Source: Echinococcus granulosus
Taxonomy: Eukaryota; Platyhelminthes; Cestoda; Cyclophyllidea; Taeniidae
Length of the DNA: 64,000 nucleotides
Direction of reading: 5' to 3'
Assembly: GCF_000524195.1 (NCBI RefSeq)
Contig: NW_020170390.1
Span: 31,978-95,977, forward strand
Shown here piece by piece: positions 24,421 through 36,400 of the stretch. The position numbers and the translations under genes were made by a program. The notes beneath the pieces are model-generated. The model did no database searches and was not told the DNA's origin. It was given only the letters and a program-made list of their open reading frames with translations. Every line of letters starts with the position of its first letter. Within the stretch, counting starts at the first letter, position 1.

Positions 24421-27400
24421 ATGCTGATATCTTCGGGTTGCCTGTCGTTTATTTTCCTGGCTTGTACGGCTGCCGACCTCGTGGAGCATCAAAACAGTGG
24501 TAAAATTCGAACATGGAGTGAATTAGCAGGTGCACAAGATACAATAAAAAGGTCATCGAGGTCCGGTCGTAAGTATACATGATGCATACCTTCCTGACAG
24601 ATTAAAGCTGCAAAAGCCTTGTGCGTGTCTTAATTGAACAAAATGAGAACGGTTAGGTAAGGCAAGATGGCAACTAGTTTAAAGGTTTCATTAAACCATG
24701 AATGCAATGATACTGTTAAAAGTTCCCTATATGAGCGAAATACCACTGAGATTTTACCATCAAGATAATAATAGTTTCCATTCTGCAGCATAATTCAATG
24801 TAAGCCTGATCGGGCCGTAAAAATGGCAGAATCGACAAGATTAAGATAATTGCTGAACTATTTTAGTTGGCGTGAAATCCCTAAGTACCCAGCAGTTATC
24901 TCATAAATGAACCAACCACCATGTACTAAACGTCATTCTAGCTTTTCAGAAGATCTTAAATATGAGCATTCGGTCATTTACAGCTAAGAGGTTTTTTTTA
25001 AATTAGTACGAAATCGACCAATTACCTTTACACAATATGAACTACTTAATTACCACTCCAACTTTTGTCACAAAAGAATACAAAGTATTGGGGTCTTATT
25101 ATTCTCTTCAAATTCGGCTTTAAACCAAAAATTGCAAAATATTAGTTTGTAAGTATAAAGAGGACGTAATTTATTCATCCATGCGAGAATACGAGACGTT
25201 AGAAAAGTTGTATTTAGTAACATCTGGGATCTACTTGCAATGCTATGGTGGTGCGTAGGAAAAATTCCACTTTAATGCGTCTTTTTTGAGCAAATTATGT
25301 TTAGAAATTGAATTGAGTATGCACTGAAAAATGAGACTACATAACTGCGCAAGTTTTGAAGTGACAAACTCGCGGTCGAAATGCAAGTTAATATTTCAAA
25401 TCTAAGATTTTATTTGACATTACTTTTGCTAGAACCAAAAGAACAACTGTTTTTATCCAGGGCCATCGCTTGCAAAGAGCTAAAATCCTTTTTTTTGTGG
25501 ATTATCAAAACATAGTCGGCCCACAAAATTTCAATTTTTGCTATTGTTTGTGTAAAATAAAGTAGCAATATGGAATTTTGTTGCAGCCTCAATCACATTT
25601 GGTACTCCTGTGAATGATTATATTTGAGATACTTCATGTTTTACAATATTAAAAACAACAATTTTAGCCTGAACGGGTTTTTTGGCACATTTCCTAAGCG
25701 TGATGTTCAAGTCCAGGTTCGGTGATTCCCCTACCATCATAGAAACTGCTAACAATTCCAAGTCGATTTGGACCTTTCTTATGTTAATAATGATTCTGTC
25801 TGATTAACGTTGTCTGTGAGTTTTGTTTACCCTTTCACTTTTAACAGAGGTTCATTTTGATTAGTTAACTGTGTAACTTTATAAAAAGAGGAAGAATTAT
25901 TGCACAAAAAATATTAAAGGCAGTAGGACTTTTCTCAGGGATAAATTACTACCACCAAAAAGCAAAAGTAACACAAGCACCCCCTTAACGATCTTATTTA
26001 AAAAATGTGTATTCCTACTTTGCAAAGCTGTCCGATGAAGATGTAGAGCCTTAAAAAGTAGTGCTAGAACAATTTCACAAGCAAAATATGTAGGATATTC
26101 ATTTTAATTTGACATTTGTGGCACCGGATTTGGATTAAAATACAAGAGCTCGGTGTTTATCCGGGTTAAATATGTTTTTCACTCCAAAATTTATGAGCGT
26201 AATGTAAATGCAGTGGAAACGTTGGTTTTAACCTGTATTGCTTTAGCTCTCATTGTCTAGTAGTGCAGTTTCAAAGGAGCAAATCATATTTTTTTTGGAA
26301 TTGACAAGACCTCTTGCAATATCCAAAGCATCATGTTTACTGTATAGCAAACAAGCATTGCCGACAGTCACCATGCATATTTAGCTCTATTTTTTCTTGC
26401 TGAAAGCACGCAAATTCTTGGCTCACTCTCTTAACTTTCTTCATCTATTTAAAGTTGATTAGTCGTGTTTTGTAATCGAATGTAACGTGATGTGATGCGA
26501 TGCGGTGCAGCCCAATATGGTGAGATGCGTATTTTCCCTCTGCAAAGTGACTTGGCAGTACATTGAGCCATTGTGCATAGAGTTGGCACAGCCTAACATG
26601 CGCACTACCCAAACTGCTATCCTTCAACTTAATTCCTTTATATTGCGACTGTTTTGTGATGCATATCGCATGTGTTATGCATTTTTATGCAAAAATTCCC
26701 GGTTCTTTACTTGTTCGTGGCAATGTAAGCAAATTTGATTACAACGGGGCGAATGAAATGGTCAACCTTTTCTTTATTTCCTTTTTATAAATGCATTTAT
26801 TTTGGGTAGATAAATGTAATAACTTAAATTGGTCTCTATGCGTGATTAGTTGCTGAAGCAACTGTAAGGACATTTTTAAGAAAGGAGCTAAAAGAAAGCA
26901 AAAAGCAAAAGGATCTGAGAGTTTTTATCATTGTTAGGCTAGTACAGTAAGCTTTGGAAGAACCAAGAACGGCTGATTACTGATATGGCGTAGTAACACT
27001 GCTTCCTCGGCGATAAGGTATTTCAGAAGGAAATGCATCGTAATGTCCGATGGTGCAAGGTTTCCCTGTGCAACATATTTGCGCATTTGCATAACTTGGC
27101 CCTTAAAGGTAAATGACTGACACACTGAAATGCCACCAGAGCCTCCACAACCCTTCCTGTGATGTCGACTGAGGATGAAAACGTTGGTAAAGCATATTCA
27201 AACGCCAAAAGTGACCTAATTACTCCTGTCTTGTCTTAGGTTGGCACCAAAATAATTTGTTGTGTCTTGAGCTGCGGTGTCGAATGAAGCAGCTTCTGCA
27301 TCACTTGACACCCAGATGAACAGAAACGTGTGTCCGTCAACATTTTTAATAGTTTGTATAGCATGAGTAACAAAATATCCAAAACCTTCACCTGCTGCCA

Positions 27401-30400
27401 AGGGTTACCCCTAAAAAACGTGCGAATTCTAAACCTAAATTTAAGTCTAATTACCTCAATAGAGGGACTGTGTGGTACCCTTGCTATACACTTAAAAAAG
27501 GAAAATGGCACATCACTTATTCATTTATCTAAATTGAAGCTTTGTGCACTCCAGTGAGAAGTAACCCCTCCCTATATTTTCATTATTTAAGGTGAAATCT
27601 CCTGTTTTAAAAACGTCAACAGGAAATCACTTTAAGTTGTTCTAGGAGCTGACGCAAATGTTCAATCTCCCCCAGCTATGGCTTTGGAAGTCAAACAGCG
27701 CGTTAGGGAAGAATTTTGATTGCTAATGGAAAATTTGTTTGAAGCTAAGAGATTCTGGTATTTTCTACTTTTTAAGGTAAACACTTCATATAGCATAACC
27801 CTACACGAAGTTAAGTGTCTTTGCTTTGAAAAATTTAAAACCACTAGTTTTACCGTGATTGAACAAATTCGTACAAACTGGAAATGTCTTTCAGCGGCGA
27901 AATCACTGAATGCTGACTCGTTTTCAACCCATTTAAAGTGTTTAATTCGGACCGAAACATTCGTTTTTTGTGACTTTTACGCAAATTCATTTAACTTATC
28001 TATTTGAAACCACTTCCCTAAAGTAATTTTTAAATTTTTACTTTTAATATGCCGAGATACCTAACTAATTCTTCATGTAAATCAACTGTTAACGCTGTTT
28101 TAGCCGATGGAAGCAACGAAGCTGCGGAAATTTTGTGTGAAGCACCAGGACGAGGGACAAGTGAATTTGCCGAGTGCCCCAAGCGCACATGCCGTGCAAA
28201 CGTTGATTGTTGGGTTGCCTACGGCAAACCTCAGCAGTGTGTTTGCGATCCACATTTTTGTGGTCTAGTTTGCCTTCCAGGTGATTTTGTATTTTGGTGT
28301 ACATTTCAATGTAGCATCAAGTCAAAGGGGAACTACTGACTAAATTACGTGACGCTGATAAAAGTGGGCTATGGTGCTTTGTTACATGTAGGAAGCATAA
28401 TTCTTTAAGGCGGAATCTAATAAGTCGGTTTTCAAAGTAATTTGGTTACAGGAAATTCTTTTCAAAACCGTAATACCATAATTAGACACGACAACCATTT
28501 CATACACACCTATAGGTAATGGTGGTTTCCAGGATTATTGAATGATATAAAATGTGCCTTAAGCTTTTTAAATACTATAAATTGGCTTTTAAATGCATAG
28601 GTTTAGTAGAATTATTCGAATTGCCTTTTTTGACGAAGTATTTTAGGGCCTTCACTGCACAAAAATCACTTCAGATTTCGTCTGTTAGTAAATCGTAAAC
28701 CTCAGTTACTTCGTACAGGTTGATTAATCCCCGGTATTGTTCATACGACAGCTTAACACCAGCTGCAACTGGTGTTTGGCAAACAACACCCAAGTGTACA
28801 GAAATTCCGCTTTTTTGGCCGTAAAGAGAGCAGCTACTATCACTCTTTTTCCTCCAGTTAAAGTAGTTCCCTCCTATTTATGTGTTAGTTGGATCTCGGT
28901 GTTCCCCCCCAAACAAGCCTGAAAATGGGAATATTTTGCTCCGAGACACAAGGGTGGGAGCTACGGTCGACTATACATGTGATGCTGGTTTCACAGTTAT
29001 GGGCCCTCGAAAGCGCCACTGCCTGGCCACACGGAGCTGGTCTGGCCCAGAACCTGTCTGCACAAATCAAACCGACCGTGAGTTTATGCGGCTTTTTATG
29101 TGGTGGTATGGAAGTAGTACACCTTAAAGTCATTATACGAAAAAATTTAAGACCACTATTTCTTCCTATTTTTTAGGCATAGATTTGCTTTCCTTCGTTA
29201 ATCAAAATGAATATGCATGAATTCAAGTTTTTTGATATCCCAAGGAGGAATTAAAACTAGCTTACGATGATATACCTACTTGAAAATATCTAAAAGATGT
29301 CCTAACATTTATAAAAAGCATTAATTAATTCATTAGTGGGTTTAAATTGGAATTTCTATGCTCTTATCGGTGGGTGTATGTCTTCTTTGTGAATAAAGTG
29401 ACCAAGAAAGTGGACCATTTGTGCATTTATCCTTCTGTTTTGCGTAATTCCAGAATCCCGGGCTAGCTAGACTAATAAGGTATGCTTGCATGGCGATAAG
29501 GCAAAGTAATCATACAAGGTTTTAAACGATTTTGATGAAATTACCCCAGCTTTGATGTACTTAGTCGGTATGTATGCAAACCGGAAGGAATTCGTATTCA
29601 ATAATAATGGTGAGAGAACAGCTTTATTTTCCAAAAAGCGTGAAATTAATTAAATGTTGAGCATGTTGGAATTCTGTAGACGCATTGTAACTATGTTTTC
29701 TTCCACAGTTATAATAAGCGATTTCCCATCGAGTCAAAAAGTAAACCGGTAAAATAAGCTTAATTTTAAATACAAAGCTTAAATGTACTACTTGTGACGT
29801 TGGGCAATCTGAAATGGTTGAGTTAGATATTTTCCGGGTTTTGGTAGACAGCGCTACTAGGTGGTTTGGACGCTTAGTAGCAGAGGGCTTCAACACCAGC
29901 CAAAACGAAATTCCCAGTGGATTTTTTTTCAAGGATGACGATTGTCTTAACGCATCCTGCAGTGGTATTGCAAATGATCCAGCTACTCTTTGGTACATCA
30001 AGACCACGCTTCATGATAGCTCTCAAGAAATCACCCAAATTCGTTCTTCTGACTCAAAAATCATAAATGTAAGAGTACTATAGTTCGAAGATTTGTCAGT
30101 TTAGTCAATGTGTCGATGTAGTTATTTTATGCCAGTTTGAATATTTTTCTATCATTTACCTTCACATTTCATTTACTAAGATTTGGGGTACTTCTTGATA
30201 TTTTTGTGCATTATACTATAACGCGAATACCTATAACCCACAAACCCTAGTCTTAATCATTTTAGAATTTAAATCCCTCTACTGCAATTAGACATATTAA
30301 GAAATTCTTACTCGCTGGCAATGTGGGTTTCAGCAACCTATCCAAGTTGCTAATTGACTGTCCTCAAATATCTTCATATTTAAATAACCCAAAACCAGTA

Positions 30401-33400
30401 TTCTTCTTATCTTGTTTTGAAAATAATGGGGTCTTAATGCCATACAATTCTTTTTTTCCAACACTTACATCTCGGTGGAACACTAGCAAACGATTGGAGT
30501 TTCAAATCAAGCATCTGCACGAAGCGCAACCTTCACGGACAGGTTATGTCAAACTAATGAAATCTTACACATTCACAGTTTGATTTTTACACCAAGAATT
30601 TCTTTTACCACCCAGTTTACGAATACTTTAACAAAGTCAAATTTACAGGCAGCAATAAAATATGCTTTGTTTTCATATCTTGTGTGCAATTTTCAAACTT
30701 GCTTTCAGGATGTCTACTGTTGGTAAATTTAGAGTAAAAACACCTTTTTCAAATGACAACTTTATTAAAATAGATGTAACCTAGCAATAGGAAGTGGATA
30801 ATCAGTGAGTCAAAGGCAGAAATAGAAGGTTAACCCCTTATTATCGGGATAAAGTCAAGCATTTTTCGTATGCCTTTTGGACTTTGATTGAGGCTTCCCT
30901 ATTATACAAATGGTAAACAATTTACGTAGATTCTACCATAAAAGCGTGAAAAGGATATGGGAGAGCTTTTCCAGGTAGATGTACAAATTGATTATGTATG
31001 GGCTAAGTAAGACACTTACATGCTTATTGCACTCTTTGTACGTTTTTGCAATTTTTTTAACTTCTAAAAAAGGCAACCTGACTGCGCTCTACCAATTGCA
31101 ATTTTGGCCACAGAATACAGTAGCATTTTATATTTGTTTCGGAATGTTTACAATTTTGGAGCATTTTTCCATTTAACTGGTCAACCATAATCTAAAGGTG
31201 ATCCCAACCGTAGAGCTGTGAACTTACAAAAATAAAGCAGATGCAATCATTATGTGAATAACCCATATGCTTATTCAATTATTGCAATGCTGAAGGCCAA
31301 AATGTTTCTAAATCACTAACTTGCCGTTGGAGCACCGTCTATTTTGGCCAATGGGCAATTAATAGCTAAATTCATGCACCCAAATACCCTGATAGCACAC
31401 GCTGAAATTAATTTTCGTACTTAGACTGCTTTTCACCGCCATACATACAAAATGCAATGGTCATAGAGGGTCACTGGCTTGAGGCCAAAATTTCCAGGGA
31501 CAGAGCTGATTATCGAAGCGGCGAGTCAATTACGATGACCTGTCGGCCTGGGTTCGTGGACGCCAAACGCAAATACTCCACCATCGTGTGTGTCGGTAAT
31601 CAATGGAAGTATAAAAAGCTGGATTGTCACAGTAAGTTTTTGGTGTTTTAAAAGTGTGTGTTGACTTTCTTCTGGCACTAATATGTCTCTTCAATAATGT
31701 AATTTTCTGATTTTGATAAAAATATTAACTTTGCATTTTTTAGTTATAATGAACTCGAAATTAAAACTTGTCAGCAACTTTTAGTGCTATTCTATAGGAC
31801 ATGCTAATCAAGCTTATGTTTTCTCATTTTTCAACTGCCTTTCTAGTTTATTAGCGTCCACGCGGTGGTTTTAATAGCTATGTGGCTAGGTTGTAATGAC
31901 GGCAGTTGTTATTTATTTAAGGGGTATCCTGTCCGGAAATAGATGGGCCGGAGAATGGACGAACTCTGTACACTTCGGATATGCGCTATCAGGGAACAGC
32001 AGTACAATTCTGCAACGACGGATACACAATTCATTGCCCTGGTGAAACCGTTAAGACAGAACCTACCTCATCTAAGAGTAGGTTATTGTCGGTGGCTCAG
32101 TCCTACTTATATCTTGACTATTTGGGCTACAAAGCGCTAAAGTTTATTAGATTAGGGCAGTAAATTTTTCGGAACATTTCACCGTCCCTTTATTTCATTT
32201 CAATATTTCAGAAAGCTAGCTTTCTTCTTGTTATTCTTTTAGTTATCCATCTAGGATCAAATTAAAACCATTTGACTAATAACTGAGGCGATGAATGTTC
32301 CTGTACTCCTTGGTAAACATGCCTACTTATTTATCCCCTACTGCTAGGGCAAATTGCAATGAGTGATGAAAATTATATCTTTGCGTACGCACTATAGCTC
32401 TGAACTAATGCAACTGCGAGCCTTCATTATCACCTTAGGTTGTAGTCGAGTATGTCAGGCCGATGGAACTTGGTCCGGCAAGTCTGCGAAATGCATAGGT
32501 ATGTACGTCGTTGTTAATGGTATTTTACCTGCCACCAGCAAAATCTGACAGGCTAATGCCTCTTCTTCGATAATCACAAATACCCATTTACGTCCTTGCT
32601 CATGGGATTAAGATAACGGTAAACCCGTTGCTGTGATTATTTTCAGGCGGATTCATCTTTCCAGTGATGGATGTCACCATTAACGAAAAATTAATCTAGA
32701 TAATTTTACATTGACAACAATAAGAGATAGTTCTAGGCCTGTATAAACAAATAAAATGAATAAATTTAACCTATGACATTAATCTTTATATTGCACTGCT
32801 TTTTAGGTGTTTACGTCAAAGAAGACAATGCGGAAACATCGTTAACTAGACCTTGTAGTCATCATTTTTTAGACAAAATGCAGGTTATTAGTTGTCTCTC
32901 TGAGAAATAAATACCTGACTTTTTAGTATATGCCTTGTTAAAGCATCCGTTTCGACCTTTCTTGGCCCACGTTTGAAAATGCTTTGGCAACATACCACCG
33001 TGTATGAAAGAGGGTTGACTACGCCCAACCACTTTGTGCAAACATTTTCTGGTGGATAATTTATGCTTTAGCACAGTTCAGAGTTAAAATTTAATCCTAA
33101 AATATGTTCAGCTTATCAGTTTGATGGGACCCAAGTGAGGCTTTTATGATTGTTCGTAGTATTCTTTTCCGAAAAAAAGCATAAAATAGCGCAAATCCTA
33201 CGTGTATTTGTTCGTGTTTATATTTTCCTTATAAGAGACATAGTCTTCAGATACCAAAAACCAGCAAAATTGAGGCCACTGTCTTTTAATAGAACGTTGA
33301 TTAATGGGATTGATTGACACGCTTCTGTGAACAGCGTCTGCCCATCATACTGCTCATTTTATCTTGTACGCTACAGCTTTGCACTCAGCGAAGACAAAAA

Positions 33401-36400
33401 AGACTCAAGGGTCAACCCTGTTGACTTCTCCGTGATCCAGGCTATTGTAGGTACTATTTCGAAGTTTGATTTATTACAACGGCTGGCACTGACTACTACG
33501 TTCGGTGTTTTAGCAAAAGCACAGATGTGCAACTTGAATCCCCTGCATGGGTATTTTCTTGAGCGGTAATGTCCTAATGAAATTGCATTAGTCAATAGGC
33601 TTTCTTTCTTGCTATCCGCCTTGCAGCAGTCACTTGTCCCAAACTGCAACAGCCTGAAAATGGATTCATCTCAGGATACCAGACAAAAGTGAATAGCGTT
33701 GTCGCTTTCGAGTGTGCTGAGGGCTTCAAACTAAAAGGTTCCAGTTTCCGAAAATGTCAACTTAATGGGGAGTGGAACGGTGAGCCAGCACAATGTCAAG
33801 GTGTGTCTCGACCCTACAAAGATTTTTATTTATTTCAAATCCTTTCAGTGCCGTGAAATGTCGATCGTGCTTTTTGCTTAATTTTATCATCCTACCCAAT
33901 GAATATGGTCTAGGAAGTCCGCCAAGTTCTTTAGTATATTTAGTTTTAAGGAATTTACTAGCCTAACGGTCAATTACAATGAAGGAAATTAAGTTGGAAT
34001 CCGTTGAACAAGCTAGAGTGGCCCACTCACAAATTAGTGTTGTAGATCAGTATGTAATTAAGACGAAAAATCCATGGTTTGCAACACCGAAACTCATAAT
34101 AATATAAATTATATTCTTGTTGATAAAATAGATAGTTGGAAGTATTTGTTATACACTGCATTCTGACAGCGCAAAAAATTATCAACTTCCCTTTGATTTC
34201 TCGATTTGAATTTGACGTGACATTTTAGTCTCGCTCCAACTTTTAGTTGACATTTATTTAGGCTTTTTAAACCGTTTTCGTATCAGAGCAAAGATTTATG
34301 TATGCTTCCTGCAAAAGAAGTTGTTGCAAGGAAAAATCGCATGCACAGAGCATCGTCATTCGATTAAATCAAACAAATTTAGTTCTTAAAACGATGTGCT
34401 ATTTGCTCGAAAATGGCAAATGGGATGAAGTATACGGCAATTTGTTTAGAGTCGTACTCATCTATAAAAAATTGAAAAAAATCAGAACTTTCATGCATAC
34501 ATTTCGGGTAAATCATTGCTATCACATTTGCAAGCACTTATCAGCCTCGTGCTCCTGTTTGCCTTTCTCTAAAAATGATGGTAAAATCACTCCAGTTCAC
34601 TGGAGACAGCTGTAGTCTATTGTTGTGCAGTTGGTGCAAAAGTTTCATTCGACAAATGTAAAACAGCCAAATATCCAAAACCATTATCCATCGCCACTTC
34701 AATCTACTATATGTTTGGCGTGAGAATGACACGTCTTAGATGCTTTGCCACTTTTCAATGGAAAACAATACTACTTTTAAACAGAGGATGAAATGCATGA
34801 TTTAAGAGCCTAGAAATAAACGTAAAATGCAGATTTTCAAATGAGTGGAAGTAAAGTGAGCCGCCGTTTCATGCTTAAATGTTCCTTTTGGAAATTATTT
34901 GTTTACATGCAAAATGTTTTTGTTTAGGTTATTAGAGACGATATTTGCTTACTTAAAGTATAACTTTACCTTTAAAATTCCTACATCGTAAAAAATTACA
35001 AGTTGTGTTCATGTTTTCTCAACACCTGACCTTGCTTGCTGCTCAAGTAGTTTATGGCTTAATAAAGCTTTTCCTACAGGGGGTTTGCTTTTATATTTGT
35101 TAAATTTCGCTCTAAGTACTTTTGGCTCTAATCTTATGAGAAGCCATGTTTAAGGAAAAGGGTTTCAGCGCTTTTTTGTTTCCTGCATTCCCCAAAATGC
35201 TTGGCAAATTGATTGGAGAAACTCTCCAATCATAGTTTTATCTTTTCCCACTGGTATTTTTTCTTTTGCCATCATTTCCTTAGTTTACGACAGAGAACAA
35301 ATTGACACAACTAATTTTACTCCTGAAATAACTTTACATACAATTTTTCTGATACTTCAAACAGACAGAAGCAGTTTCCTATTCTACGTGGAACTCTCGG
35401 CTCATGGGGCGTCTTTGCGAGCAAAGTAGTCAAGCTGATTTTTAAAGTCCTAGAAGGATGTGGCGCATTAATCGCCATACTTCTACTAAGTTTTTATTGA
35501 TGCACAACTTCATTGCAGCTTATTATATTATTTTGACAAATTTTTCCTAAAATTTAGTCCGTGATTGTGGTTCACCTCCAGAGATCTCTAATGCAGTCGT
35601 TAAGTTTTCATCGACTTCATACGGTAGCAAAGCCTACTTTAGGTACGTTTATTTGAGCCCGTGTGCTTATATCCATGATCCTTTTGTAAAGCATTGCAGC
35701 TAAGATGCTGACTCTCCCGATCATTTGTATTTACGACAACATACAACTGCAAAACTGCTTAGAACTCCTCAAATCATCATTCTATGTAACCATTGTGTGC
35801 GAAATACCTCATTTCCCGAATCAAATGAAATGTTATCGAATTGCGTTTACTTTGCGCTACTTTAATGAGCGTCTGGTCCAGTCTTAAATGAGTTGAGAAT
35901 TTTAGTCAGCCAAATCACTGGAAGAGGTGCATTAAAATATAACAAAAGGTAAAATCGTCTCAAAACCCATACTTTAATACTAAATATGACTCTAACCCCT
36001 TAAATAGTTGCTTCTAAATTCCCTACCAAAAAATAAATCCTGTCAAAATATTTTTCTCAATCCTCCAAATATTCGTATTCTTTACGCAACATTTGGGATA
36101 GCGTTGAAATTAAGATGGTTGAATATTTTTGACTCCAACTTAGGCGTTCCTACGTTTATGTGCCTTTTATAAACACTTACCTGCAATTTGCTCTCCATCC
36201 TTTATTGCAGTTGCGAGGCAGGCACAAAGTCTTCCGTATCGACCTCAGAGCTGATCTGTGGGCGAATAGGCAATAAAACATCGTGGCTTCCCTTTCCCTA
36301 TCCCGCCTGTTACAAGCATTGTAGTGTGCCTGACATAGTCAGCGCCAACATTTCCCTTCTGAATATGAACGGCAAACCGGATGGAGACATCGTTGCTGAG

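Noticed and set aside
27135..27183. Small open segment with a phase-1 donor before the WAP-like exon
   Set aside because: Its acceptor phase does not match the upstream signal-peptide exon, so adding it would break the sushi gene frame.
29624..30083. Overlapping open frames on both strands (127 and 89 codons) in the sushi gene intron
   Set aside because: No splice sites in a usable phase, no domain pattern and no homology; sequence next to them is ordinary AT-rich intron.
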